A stretch of DNA of 64,000 bases from Sweltsa coloradensis (GCA_024449915.1 JAMZAV010003088.1:124001-188000); one strand, 5' to 3'. Shown: positions 23,785 to 35,964, counted from the first letter of the stretch. Notes: a model not told the origin generated them from the letters alone. Translations and numbers: made by a program.

Positions 23785-23970
23785 TAAAAGTTTGCCCGAC
23801 TGGGGTTCGAACCCAGAGCCCCGTTTAAAGTGCCCCTACGCTACCAATTATTACCAGGGGGGCAAACTTTTTCGAAAAAAAAAGTTTGCCACGACTGGGG
23901 TTTCGAACTTAGAGCCCCGGTTTTTAAACTTCCCATAGCTCAAACCAATTACTACCAGTGGGGGAAAAAT
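23785..23970 (-). repeat. Two tandem tRNA-like segments
   Basis: On the minus strand the first unit begins GTTTGCC and ends GGCAAAC, a 7-bp acceptor-like stem. Inside are an A-box-like TGGTAATAATTGGTAGCG and a B box GGGTTCGAACCCC. The anticodon arm does not pair. A diverged second unit follows about 90 bp on. Duplicated tRNA pseudogenes or SINE heads are most likely; consensus errors prevent a firmer call. Confidence 0.4.
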
Positions 23971-24149
23971 TTTTTGAATAAAATAATAAAAATAATAAAA
24001 TAATAATAAAAAAAAATTGGGCCCTATTATTTTTTTTTACTGTCACTTTTTAGAAAATAAAAACTCAAAACCCTTTTTAAATTTTACTTTAAACTTTTTT
24101 AACCCCAAACTCATCCCTTTTGGGTGTTAAAAAACAAAAGCACACTATA

Positions 24150-26104
24150 AACTCCATATATGGGGTCTATAACCCTAACAATCGTGAAAAATCGTGAAGA
24201 AACATGAAAATTTGCAAATTTACTAATATGACCACAAGGAACCCAAAAAATCGAGGGGCCCCCAAGTTGATTCCTGTAACTTTCTTATTAATTAAATTTA
24301 AAAAAATTAATTGTTTAAAATAACCAACAAAAAATTTTAAAAGGGGAAACAACCCAGTGGGACATTGGTATCAAATGAAAGCTTATTTTACGGAGAACGA
24401 AAAAAATGAAAAAAATTTTTAAAAATTTTTTAATTAATCATCTAATTAATTAAATTTTTTATTTATATTTTCCCAAATTTTCGATTTATGTAAAATTATG
24501 TACCCCAAAAATTTCTCCCCAATTGCATAAAATTTCACCCCTTTACAAACCCATAATGCAATAAATCCAAATTTTTGGAGGGCCCCAAAAAAAAATTCCC
24601 TTTTCAACTCCAAAATTTTAATGGTTTAATGAAATTAAAAAATTTAGATTAATCCCATTTAAAAATTTTTGACATTCAAAAACCCAACAGTAAACCCGGG
24701 ATTTATCAAATAAAAACAAAACAAGCATAATAAAAGAGAAAATTTGAGGGCCCCCAAAGGTGGGGTTTTATAACTTTCCCTTTAATTAAATTAATTAAAT
24801 TTAAACCCCAAATTTTAAATAAAAAATTAAAAAAATTTGTACAAAAAAAACACAGCTTTAGTCGACTTGGGTATCAAAGGAAGCTTTTTTCACGAGAAAT
24901 AATGGTGAAAAAATTTTTTCCCTTTTTTAAATTAATCACCCAAATTTTAATTCCCCTTTTTAAGAAAAAATTATCCCAAAAACCTTTTGATTTTTGTTAG
25001 TTATGTTTTTCCAAAAAAATTTTACCGTTTGTCAAAAAATTTCACCACTTCAATAAAAATAATCCCAAAACTAATTCCATATTTTTGATGGCCCCAAACA
25101 AAATTTCCCGCAACCCCCAAATTTTAAATTGATTAATAAAATTTGGGAAAGAGCTGATCCCCTTAAAAATTTGTTTTTAACATTTAATTAGCGCTACGAT
25201 TGACAATTGTAGCTTTAAAAAAAAAATTGTCACAATAAACCTAAATAATGAGGGGCCCAAAAAACTAAATTTCCCAAATTAATTTTTATTAATTAAATTT
25301 TATGGAAAAAATTATATTTTTTTTAAATAAAAATGTGAAAATTTACCCAAAACCCTAGTCGACTTGGGTCCCCAAATGAAAGCTTTTTTTTATAATAATT
25401 GAAATGTAAAAAATTTGTGAAAATGTGGGGTGAAGGGCTTTTCCCGTTAATCACATTTTAAAATTTAATTAATGAAGTTAATGGATACATTTTAATAAAA
25501 AAATGCCTTAGAAAAATTTGTAAATGTTCTTAATTAAAAAATTGGAATTTTTTAAAAACCCGTTTTGGGGGGAAAAAATTTTTTTTTTTTTAATTTTTTT
25601 TGGGTTTTTAAAAAAATTTTTTTTTCTTTTTTTTTTTTTTATTTTTTAATTTTGGGGATTTTTTTTTGGGAAAATTTTTTTTTTTTAAAAAAAAAAAATT
25701 TAAAATTTTTAAAAAATTTTTTAATTAATTTTAAAAATTTTTTTTTCCAAAAAAAATTTTTTTTTAAAAAAAATTTTTTTCCTTTTTTTTCCTTTTTTTT
25801 TTTAAAAAAAAAAAAATAAAAAATTTTTTTTAAAAAAAAATTTTGGGGGAAAGGGGGGGGAAAAAATTTTTTTTTGGGGGGGGGGGGGGGGGGGGGGGAA
25901 AAGGGGGGGGAAAGGGGGGCGAAGGGGGGGTTTTAAAGGGGGGGGGAAAAACATTTTTTGGGGGGGGGGGGGGGGGGGAAAAGGGGGGGGGGCCCCGGGG
26001 GGGGTTGGGGGAAAAGGGGGGAAGGGGGGTTTGGGGGGGAAGGGGGGGGGGGGGGAAAAGGGGGGGGGGGGGAAAAAAAAAAGGGGGGGAAAAAAAAAAA
26101 AAAA

Positions 26105-26141
<37 letters not shown>

Positions 26142-27090
26142 AAGGGGGGGGGAAAAAAAAATTTTTTTTTATAAAAAAAAGTTTTTAAAAAAATTTAAAA
26201 GGGGGAAAAAAAATTTTTAAATTTTTTTTTTTATTAAAAAAACAATTTTTTTTTAAAAAATGTTTGGGGTTTTTTTTTAAATTTTGGGTTAAAACCCTTT
26301 TTTTAATTTTAAAAAATTTCCCCCAAAGGGGGTTTTTTTTTCCTTTGGGGGGTTTTTTTAAATTTTTTCCCCGGGGGGGAAAGGGAAAATTTTTTTTAAA
26401 ACCCCAAAAGGGGGTTTTTTCCCGGGGAAAAAATTTAAAAAAAAAGGGGGTTTTTAAAAAAAACCGAAAAAAAGGCCCCCTTTTTTTTTTTTTTTTAAAA
26501 GGGAAAAAAAAAATTTTTTTTTTTTGGGGAAAAATTGGGAAAGGGGGGGGGGGTTTTTTTTTTTTTTTTTCCCCTTTTTTAGTTTGGCCTTTTTTTTTGG
26601 GTTTTTTTTTTAAGGGTTTTAAAAATTTTTCCAAAAAAAAAAAGGGGAAAAAATTTTTTTTTTTCCCCCCCCCTTAACGGGAAGGGGGGAAAGGGGGGGG
26701 GGAAAAAGGGGGGGTTTTTTTTATTTTTTAACCCAAAAAATTTTAGGTGTATTAATTATCTAAATCAAAAGTGTAAAATATTACTAAAATTCTTAATTAG
26801 ATGTTTAAATTTTTAAATTTTTAAATATTTTTTTCATTTATTCATTTTCCGTAAAATAAGCTTTCATTTGATACCAATGTCGACTGTGTTGTCTCCTTTA
26901 AAAAAATTTTTTGTTGGTTAATTAATCAATTAATTTTTTAATTAAATTTTATAAGAAAGTTACAGGAACTAAATTTGGGGGCCTCGATTTTTGGTTTCCT
27001 TGTGGTCATATTATAAACAAAAATTTTCATGCTTTCTTCACGATTTGCACGATTGTTAATATTTTGAGCTTATAGACCCCACAAATATTG
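24150..27090. repeat. 2.9-kb palindrome with unreadable core
   Basis: Sequence at 24,150-24,400 is the reverse complement of 26,850-27,090. Shared blocks are GGGGTCTATAA, CAATCGTG, TATGACCACAAGGAA, ATCGAGG.GCCCCC, TAACTTTCTTAT and TGGTATCAAATGAAAGCTTA. The fold centre is near 25,620. The core (about 25,560-26,720) is almost only homopolymer runs and is probably not true sequence. This may be a real inverted repeat or a fold-back read artefact. Confidence 0.65.
24353..25560 (+). repeat. About 500-bp tandem repeat in the left palindrome arm
   Basis: The anchor GTCGACTTGGGTATCAAATG (with variants) recurs near 24,355, 24,861 and 25,358, each followed by AAGCTT. Spacing is about 500 bp. The remaining sequence matches only loosely because of consensus errors. 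Confidence 0.5.
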
Positions 27091-27989
27091 TAGCTTGTCT
27101 GGCAAAAATTTTAAAAAAATAAGGGCCCTTTAAAACTGTTTTCGAAGAAAACACTCTATTAAAGCCAACCCTCGCCCAATATATCCTAAAAATAGAGTTA
27201 AATTTATTAATGTACGAATAAAAGGGTGAATTATATACTCCAAAACATTGACAAAATCTGGTGAAGTTGGCTTATAAAGCTTGAATTTTGGGAACACATG
27301 TCTGTCGCATATGTAAGTCGTCTGCTGTCTGCCTTGTGTTCGATGTGCAGGGCAAAAAACTGGCCCCGCTTTTAAAAAAAATTTCAAAACGATGCATGCA
27401 CATGCGATGCTGGGGTTTTTCGGCGGGCCAATGAGGCGATCGTTTTTTTAAATGGGGGGACTGCAGATTGGCTACAACCACCCCCGGTGCGTCAGCGTCT
27501 GCTTACTTGCTCTACATGGACAGCAAACGTGCAGCAATAAAACCTAAAAAAAAGGGAAATTCATCAAAAAATTTTTTTTTTTTAAAAAACTTAAAAGTTC
27601 GCTTTGGAAAAAATTCACTTTCTCTCCAATTTATCACTATGAATGTCGATAACTGCATCTTGCCCCCCCAATTTAAAAAAAAATTTTGCAGAGCCTTACT
27701 TAATAAATTTTATTTGAGGAGCTAAAAATGGATTGCAAAACTGCTCCACCAAACAAAACAATTTTGGGATCACAAGCTTTAATAATTGGCGTTGACGATG
27801 TATATGTTTTGTTGGACGTGGTGACCAATCTCCAGTGGTAACACGGCCCTTTGCTGTTCGTTGTTGTTGTTTTGGCTAAAAAAAAATGCAAATGTATTTA
27901 TGGTATCGCCACTTGTTCACAACATCCTTTGCGCTTTCCCTAAAAATAGTTGAAAAAATTTAAAAGCCCTACCAATTTCAGTCAATATT

Positions 27990-28335
27990 TAAATTTTCCC
28001 GGGGGGCGGATCGTCCGCCCCTTTTTTTTGGAAAAGGTTTTTTTCTGGTTTTTGAAATCACAACGATAGTATTTCGGTTTGCTTCAGCCCCCCTTTTTTT
28101 TCGAACCGCTCAAAAACCTCAAAAACCCTATTTAAACTTTTCGCCGGGGGCGCTGTGAGGGGGGGCTCGCCCCCTCCCCCCCTGCTGTTTTTGTCTGAAA
28201 TCGCTTGAAACAACTTCCTTAAATATGGTCCCTTTCCACGACCTCCCCCTCCCCGCCCCCCCCCCCCCCCCCCCCCGAGGAAGGAATCGTCAAGCGCCCC
28301 ACCACTTATTATTTTAGAAATTAACCACCAATTCA
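27990..28335 (-). repeat. Family C interspersed repeat (copy C2)
   Basis: Reverse complement of 9,843-10,215, with the TTAATTTCTAAAATAATAAG, CCTTCCTCGGGGGG, GGGGGCGAGCCCCC and ATACTATCGTTGTG blocks in the same relative order. G runs are stretched, in keeping with the local consensus quality. Confidence 0.55.
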
Positions 28336-28689
28336 TTTTTTTTTAAAATTGTCAACCTGGCGTGCGTGCTCTCGCTTTGACGAGTCCATTAGTCGGGTCC
28401 CGAGCGTTTCCCCTTTAAAACCGATGGGAAGTTAATTGCTTTTTAACGTTGATTGCTTATTTAATTTCACTTATTCAGTAAAAAAAACTGATCTACTTTG
28501 TACGGTAGGGTGGGCAAGTTGAAGTACGGAATTGACAATGGGAAGTTTTGGGGGGAGAGAGGGGGGAAAACTTCTTTTTATGGGTCGCCCGCAAAATTTC
28601 TATGGGGGCCTCCCTAAAGTACGGGGCTCATAATACCAGTGTTGAATTCAGGCTTTTCATCCCGAGGGCTATATAATTCCCGAGGGTAT

Positions 28690-28960
28690 TTTTATAGGGA
28701 CCAATACGGGGGGTTTGGGGCGAGGCCCCCCCAAACAACAGCGGCACGGGAAAAAAATTTGTAAAAATAAATTTTTTTAGAGTGCGTTTGATTCGTTTTT
28801 CGAAAAAACTTTGTGGGCTGAATGCAATCCCCCCAAAAATTATGTAGTTTTTGTGTATTGTGTTTGTAGACGCTTAAAGTTCCAAAATATCCGTAGCCCA
28901 AAAAATCAAAAACGAATACAATTTATTTTAGGGGCGCCCCCAAAAAAGGCCTGGGCCCCC
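28690..28960 (+). repeat. Family C interspersed repeat, partial (copy C3)
   Basis: Carries the central family C blocks only (GGGTTTGGGGCGAGGCCCCC, then the GCTGAATGCAAT segment). The head is missing or unreadable. Confidence 0.4.
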
Positions 28961-31021
28961 CCGCAGTTGCGGTACTTGCGGGCGCCTTTTTCCCGCCACT
29001 GTGGGGGTAGGGGGGGGGGTTGGGGGGGGTGTCATATGCCCAGGGTAAAATTTTTTCGCAGACACTTCAAATTTCAATTTCAAATCTTTTGTCCGTCCCA
29101 CCACACTTAAATTTTCAAATGTCAAGCTTTTTGGATTTGTTTTCGTCTTTGCCTAAGGCATTTTGTTATCATCTGTTTTCCCACTGCTGAACTGCGGAAC
29201 TTTGACGACCTCGTCGTGCGGGCCCGAGTGTTCGGGGCAGCCATCCTACGCTGAATGCGGGTTTTCGAGTCTTGGACACCCCTTCCTCAGATTACCACCT
29301 CAGGTTTATTATCCTCCTCCTTGTCGAAACTCAAGGGAATGAAATTACAAAACAAATTAAAAAAAAAAACTATTTGTCTCGCTATATAACTTGGGGTAAT
29401 TTGCTGCTTCACTACACATGCGGATCTAGATTTTTTTATGTGTTCACTGTTCTCTACGACAATCCAGTTACACGTAAACGCCGGGACTCTAGTCGAAATG
29501 TGATTTTTGGGACTTTTAAATATCTTTCATAAAACCACAATGAAATGTTTAGTGCCCTCAGCTGCCTATTTCTCAAAATCATTGTTTTCTTATTTTGGTT
29601 CCGTGTAACAACAAATACAAAAAAAATGTGTTACTTTTCTTCTGGATTCGATGGAAAAATCTGTGACTAATGGGGGAAAAGGCTACGGGAAAACGGGTAT
29701 GTACAGAAATGGGTATTTATTTATTTTCCCTTTGACACGACTTAATTCCCCACAGTGCAACCCACAATAACTCAAAACAAAAAAAAAGTAGGCCAAACAC
29801 TTTCCCGGATATTTTTAAAAACAAAGATTAAAAATTTTTCAACACCAAACAAAAATTGATTATGAAAAAAAAATTAAACTCACTATGTTGGAAACAATAT
29901 AGTAAGAAATAGATTCTACAATACTAATAATGGTACACAATAACTTTAAAAAAATTTTTAAAAATTTACATTAACTGAATTATAAAAAAAAAACCTCATA
30001 ATACTGAATGCGTTTTATTTTATTGAAAATAAATTTTGTAGCTACGGCCCAAATTATTTCTATTTTATTTATTTATTTGCTCTACCCTTTCAGTTAAAAA
30101 TCTTATTTACAAAGAGGATGTCCCTTTTTCTTCTGGAAAAAATGATTGGAAGGGGGGAAACTTACAACATACCGAAGTTGGTTTTTTTCCTGCACGAAAG
30201 CATTTGTCAATTTCACCATTAACCCTTGGTTAATAGCCCCCCTGTTTCTGAGAAGCATAACTATAACCACCTGGGGGGGGCGTCAGGACCCCATATTAAA
30301 GCCCTTGTGTTTCCAGGTTTCCAGATTTTTTAACCTACTATTCCCTCAGGAATTAATGTTTGAACCTTTCGATGACCATTAGTGTTTCAAATTAAAAATT
30401 TTTTCAAAATTATAGTTTTTTTTTTCCCCACTTGAAATTTTTCGGAAAAAACTAAAAAAAACGCAACGTTTTAAATTTTGTCAAATTTGAGTCCATTTTA
30501 TGAACTTTTTTTTTTTTTTTTTTTTTTTTACCAAGATGTTAATGTATGATTGATTCGATTTTTACAAAAAGTTTTTTCTCTTTTTTTTTTTACTTTGGTG
30601 AAATTTTGACTTATCCCCCCCTCCCCCCCCCACTTTTGACCTTTTTTTATTCTATTTATATTTGATTTTTTTTATTTTAATGTTGTATAATTTACTTTGA
30701 TAAGTGTGTTAAGTTTTATATCTATCAAATTTACATGAAAAAAATGGGTTTTTGGTGGGTGAAAAACATCGATAAAAAATTTTTTCCTATGTAAAAAACT
30801 TGAAATGTAGAACTAATAGCCCCCCTGGGGTCCTTTTTTTCCCCCCGGGTTCGTGGGAGTAATACGTAAAACATGGAACCGGGCTCCAACTGAAAATTTT
30901 TTGGTTGATTAACTTGAATCTGGACTCCCCAGTAAGCCACGCCCTAGATCGCTCATGGCTAAGCAATAAATGTTGACTGGGGGCCCCATTGACCCCGGTG
31001 GTTTAAAAACCAAGGTTAACC

Positions 31022-31110
31022 CGGTGGCGTAAATACAGCTCTTCCCTGCAGTGGCGTACCTACAGCTCTCCTCTAGCTTCCTTCTCTGCAGTGGCGTAAC
31101 TACAGCCCAC
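31022..31110 (+). repeat. Three hAT-like end sequences in tandem
   Basis: GGTGGCGTAAATACAGCT, CAGTGGCGTACCTACAGCTC and CAGTGGCGTAACTACAGCCC follow each other at about 26- and 40-bp spacing. CAGTGGCGTA is the end sequence of other elements in this window, so nested insertions or a duplicated terminus are possible. Confidence 0.4.
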
Positions 31111-32835
31111 CCTTTTTCCCTTCCCGGAGTTCCATGTCTTGGTTTCAGGAAAAATGGTCACCCTAACTATCTGAAAAATAATATTAAAATTACTGGTATT
31201 TGGGGCTTCTTTCTCTCATTTCTCATGTCTCTCATTTGAACTGATTTTTTTGGCCTTTTGGGGGTTTTAATCACGAATTTTTATGGGGTGTGTTTTTTTT
31301 AAAAGAATTTGGGGAAAAATTTCCCTTTTAAAAATTTTATACATAAGCCTACACATCGTCCCACTTGGTGTTCCCTTTTTTTTAATTTGTTTTTCTTTTC
31401 TGACGAAGTTCAGGAAATTGCCTTAGACTGGCCTGCAATGAATCTCACTAAAAAGAACAGTCCCTTTTGTTTTCCAACACTCTACTTTAGAACAAATTTT
31501 GTTTTATGTCCTTTCTGTTTCGATAAACACAAATCAATCAATATTTATTTTTGTGTTTCGATAGCTTTTTGGTGCCTGGTAACAATCAAACAAAACGAAC
31601 AAAACGACTTGTTTTTAACGATCCTCATGATTTTTTTTTCTCGAATAAGATTACAAAATGTGTCGAATTGAGGGTTATTTCCACTAAATCAGGGTTGTTT
31701 TCCTACTTTCTCTCGCGATGAAACCCACGACCTTTCCCTAGCTAAGCTAGCTATCTAGTTTGACACGAAGGGGCTACCGCTAAAATAAAAAACCCCGAAA
31801 CTCCCGACCTGATATTGGTTTGTAGATCGAAGAGAACTTTTTAGGGCCAATTTTTGTTTGTCGAAAACATCGTGAAAAAACTTAATCAGTCATACTTTCT
31901 AAATTTTTTCATTCCAAAATTAAAGTTGTTTAGATAATAAAATTTTAATCTTATAGTTCTTGCAACTACTAAAATTTTATTTTTTTATTTATTTATTTAT
32001 TTATTTATTTATTTTTTATTTATTTATTTTTTATTTTTTATTTTGGCCACATTTCCCAAAGGACAAAAGTCCCACAAGTGGCAATTTACCAAACTATAAC
32101 AATACGTAAATATAACGCAAAATACAATGTAAAATAATTTTCATAAAATGACTATAAAAAATTTTTGAAAATGAATGATGTATTTGTTGTGTTTTCATAT
32201 GTATGTTTGATTTAATTTTTGTGGGGAATTAAAGTTAAATGAATTGTATGTGAAATGGGACGACGACTATAAAATTAGTGAAGTTGATTAAATATTTTTT
32301 TTTGTTGCTTTTTGAAATTGTATATTAGGGAGGGGTCACATTGATACTTTTTTTCAAAATAACTTATCAAAATAATTATGTCATTATCTTCTTTTCGAAA
32401 TTCGATTCACAACAAAGCCTGTTCCGACCTATAAGTGGATTGAAGTGTGCAAAATGTAAATCAAAACAATAAAAACGCGTTCCTTTCCCGCCACGCTGTT
32501 TTTCGATGTCATGTGTTTGGCTTCCGTTTTTGACTGACCTCATTTCCAAACAAATCTCGAGTATGACACCATCAGCCCAGCCAGTGCATGGCACAACGTG
32601 AGATAATTTCCGTCTTTAGAATTTGGCTCGTGCCACTTTTGACCAATTATTTGATATTTTTTGGTTATCGATTATCGAAATGACATCCATTATTGATTAT
32701 CGGCAACTTGCAAGCATGTGATGCGAATCTGCATGGATTTCGCCACCTTTTGACTCATACCTATTTGCAAATATGAGCAATTCGCTTGACTAGTTTGTTT
32801 CGTAGGTAAGCTTGAAGCTCAGGCTTTCACCCCGG

Positions 32836-33490
32836 CAGTGGCGTATCCAAGAGAGGTTTGAGGGGGGGGGGGCACCCTTAGTAGAATATGAAATATAAAA
32901 TACTGTTCATCTTAAAGGGCTAAAAACCCCAAAAATTATTTTTTACCAAGTAATCCATAGCACAATACTACACTTAAATGACCGTTTAAAAAATTATATC
33001 TTGTAACTGTGATTTAACACGAATTTTTTAATTTTTTTGATCCAGAAACTGCGAAAATTGGTGTTTTTGAAAATTTCCTAAATCGGCTTTAACCTGCTTC
33101 TTTTTTGGTCCACATAGATACAAGAGCATAGTACCAATCTAAAATGCCCCTTTATAACATCGTGTCTTGAAACTGTGCCCAAATATACCCTCAAACACGC
33201 AAAAATATGCATTCCAAAATCACACCCCATCTTGGTAATCAGCATATTTTGACCGAACTACTTGCCCAAATTACAAAACAAAATAAGAGAATTTACAGAA
33301 AAGGCTGTCGAGTACGTCAATAATGGCCAATATTTTTTTGGATCAAAATCCTCCAAGGTCACGGGGCATAAAGATCGTCCCCATGTTATTTCTTATGGGA
33401 GATTTTTGCCGATGGGCCCTAGCTCGAAAAATGTCATGTTTCACAATTTTTTAGGAGGTCATGGTGGCCCCAATAATTTTTCTGTTTAAT
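32836..33490 (+). mobile_element. Family E element with hAT-like end
   Basis: Begins CAGTGGCGTATCCAAGAG and then a G run. From about 32,880 the sequence is the reverse complement of 1-500. No transposase frame is visible and no matching right-hand terminus was found before 33,760. The CAGTGGCGTATCC end is nearly the same as that of the confirmed MITE at 62,985. Confidence 0.55.
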
Positions 33491-33766
33491 TGCTAAATTC
33501 ATTACTAGTATGCCTAATGAAATATATTTTTTGAGTTTAGGGGGTTCAATACCCAGCTTTAACTACTAAAATTTATTTTTCGTATTACTTTGACTTGTCA
33601 CCAAAGCACTACCATACAGTCCATACTTACCAGGGCCTAGGCACTCTTTCTTTCGTCAATAACACGAATCGCACTGATTGGCAGAGACGATGGAGGGGGG
33701 GGATTTGACAGCCCCCCCTCCCCCTTCCCTCCTTCCACAAGTACGTATGTTTCTATAATTCATACT

Positions 33767-34072
33767 AACTAGGAAAACGCCAAAGTCGTTAGACGAGTGA
33801 GTGAGCCATGTGTTGAGTACCCGGTATCAATCCCTTTTCTCCCCCTATACTAGGACTGGATCTATAGACAGCGTTTGTCTTTACTCTCTAGCCTATCATT
33901 GGCTAGAGTGGCGCATTATGGCCTTACAGTGGACGTGCTCTTATAACAAATAAACTAAAAAACCCTTTAATTTATGTTCATGTATCTATCAACTTGTATA
34001 CAGCTGATGTTCCCTCGTATTCAACACATGACTCGCTCACTCGTCTAACAACGACTTTGGCATTTTCCTAAT
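33767..34072. mobile_element. Family D TIR element
   Basis: The two ends are inverted repeats of about 50 bp: AACTAGGAAAACGCCAAAGT then the GACGAGTGAGTGAGCCATG block on the left, and its complement ending TTGGCATTTTCCTAAT on the right. The interior of about 200 bp is non-coding. The outer 14 bp equal the reverse complement of the 3' terminus of family B Helitron-like copies. No clear target duplication was found. Confidence 0.65.
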
Positions 34073-34140
34073 CTAGTTGGATAAGGCGCCCCTATACCCG
34101 GTATGTGCGAGACCTGGGTTCAATCCCCTGATCGGGAAAG
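34073..34140 (+). repeat. tRNA-like SINE head, cut by copy B2
   Basis: AGTTGGATAAGGCGCC resembles an A box and CTGGGTTCAATCCCC is a B box at tRNA-like spacing. The family B element starting at 34,161 follows directly, so any SINE body is missing. Confidence 0.4.
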
Positions 34141-34160
34141 ATTTTGAAATTTCTGGCTTG

Positions 34161-35187
34161 TTGGATGAGCGTAGCGAGCGAAGAGATGATTCCATTTCAC
34201 TACACTGGAGAAAAAAATCCGGAATGTTTTTTTTTTTTTTTTTTTATTTTTGTCTGTTCGTTAGCACGATTCCGGCTAAACCGACAGTCCAATTGCGATG
34301 AAATTTTCTGGAGGCCTTCGAAATCTCTGAACTTAGAATTGCACGATTCGAAAAATCGATCAAAAAATTATTTCTCGTGAAAATCGCAATTTTACGATTT
34401 TTTTCGATTTTTTTTTAAATTCTTCGACTTATAACACCTACATGCTTTATCCGATTTTAATGATTTTTTAACAGAACCCTAATTTTATGAATTAATATAT
34501 TCGTGTGAAATTTGAGCGCAATCGAAAAATTATTTCTTATGAAAATTGCAATTTTAGGATTTTTTAAATTTTTAAAACATTCTTCGACTTATAACACCTA
34601 CATGCTTTATCCAATTGTAATGATTTTTTCACAGAACCTTAATTTTATGAATTTTAATTATCTTGTAAATTTGAGCGCAATCAAACAATTATTTCTCTTA
34701 ATAATTGCAATTTTACAATTTTGCTATGGTGCTGGGATATTGCTAAGGCTTTTACACATTTTCATTTTTTTTTAAAAGTGAAAGGTGTTTAAGCTTAAAA
34801 AACAATACATCTAACATTTACCAGACGGATTTTATAATTTTTTGTTCTGTTTGATAAATATGAATTTTTCCCTTTGCATTGTTTGAAAATGTATGTTTTT
34901 TTGTGAAAAATCTATATTTCCCATATTTTAAATAAAAAACTATAAATCTCATCAAAAAAGTGTCCAGTGAATTTGTCAAAATAAGACTTGTGAGCACATT
35001 AAAAAAGAAATTATCCAAACTGTAGAAGAAGCAAATGTGCTAGAATAAAAGTTTTGAGATAATAACATTTAAAGTTTATTTATGTTGTTTTTTGGTAAAA
35101 CAACAGAAAATCCGCATAACACATGGCAACTCAATGCACCAATTACGCTCATCCAACAACGCGGCGGGACTTAAGCGTTTTCCTAGT
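34161..35187 (+). mobile_element. Helitron/HINE-like element, family B (copy B2)
   Basis: Starts TTGGATGAGCGTAGCGAGCG and runs through GATTCCATTTCACTACACTG, the AATTGCGATGAAATTTT block and GGAGGCCTTCGAAATCTCTG. It then has three copies of the module of about 150 bp and ends CTCATCCAACAACGCGGCGG, GACTTAAGCG, TTTTCCTAGT. It lies head to head (3' ends facing) with copy B3, separated by about 9 bp. Confidence 0.65.
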
Positions 35188-35196
35188 ATTTAAAAA

Positions 35197-35964
35197 ACTA
35201 GGAAAACGCTTAAGTCCGCCGCGTTGTTGGATGAGCGGAATTGGTGCATTGAGCTGCAGTGTGTTACGCGGATTTTCTGTTGTTCTGTGAAAAAATCATT
35301 ACTTAGTCGAAGATTATTTAAATTTAAATTAAATTAAATTAAAAATTAACTTAATTTTTTTAATAAATCTTAATTTTACGTAATTGTTAAAAAAGAAAAA
35401 AATCGAAAAATTGCAATTTTTCATAAGAAATAATTATTCGATTGCGCTCAAATTTTACACGAGTATATGAATTCATAAAATTAAGGTTCTATAAAAAAAT
35501 CATTACAATAGGATAAAGCATGTAGGTGTTATATGTCAAAGAATTGTTTTTAAAAAAGAAAAAAACCCGTAAAATTTCGATTTTCATGAGAAATAATTTT
35601 TTGATTACGCTCAAATTTCACACAAATATCTTAATTCATAAAATTAAGGTTCTGTTAAAAAATCATTACAATCGAATAAAGCATGTAAGTGTTATAAGTC
35701 GAAGAATTTAAAAAAAAATCGTAAAATTGCGTTTTTTATAAGAAAAATTTCTCGATTGCGCTCAAAAACGTGGCAGTTCTAAGTTCAGGAGATTTCGAAG
35801 GCCTCCATACAATTTCATCGCAATCGGAGTATCGGTTTTAGCCGGAATCGTGTTAACAAAACACACAAAAAAACAACAAAAAAAAAAAACATTCCGGATT
35901 TTATTTTCCAGTGTAGTGAAATGGAATCTTCGCTTCGCTCGCTACGCTCGCCACGCTCATCCAA
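35197..35964 (-). mobile_element. Helitron/HINE-like element, family B (copy B3)
   Basis: Mirror orientation of B2, with AACTAGGAAAACGC on the plus-strand left and CGCTCATCCAA at the right. It is shorter than B2 because it has fewer internal module copies. Together B2 and B3 make a 1.8-kb inverted pair. Confidence 0.65.

Larger units (their letters stand above)
19071..24149. other. Low-quality consensus, no reliable gene
   Basis: Quality falls steadily from about 19.1 kb: homopolymers are stretched (AAAA, CCCC, GGGG, TTTT) and words from better regions appear distorted. A possible TIR element lies at 19,971-20,487, with TTCATTAACGGG at the left and its complement at the right. Tandem tRNA-like segments occur at 23,785-23,970. 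Open frames here should not be trusted. Confidence 0.5.
27091..32835. other. Low-quality consensus with repeat fragments
   Basis: Consensus stays poor to about 31.8 kb, then recovers. Recognisable contents are family C copies at 27,990-28,335 and 28,690-28,960, three CAGTGGCGTA.CTACAG units at 31,022-31,110, and a TTTA-rich tract at 31,978-32,040. No gene is recognised. Confidence 0.45.

Noticed and set aside
23785..23970. Functional tRNA genes
   Set aside because: The acceptor stem and B box are present but the anticodon arm does not pair, and the two copies disagree at key positions.
25565..26677. Several open frames of 60-150 codons made of Lys, Phe, Gly and Pro
   Set aside because: They lie in the homopolymer-ruined core of the first palindrome and reflect consensus error, not protein coding.
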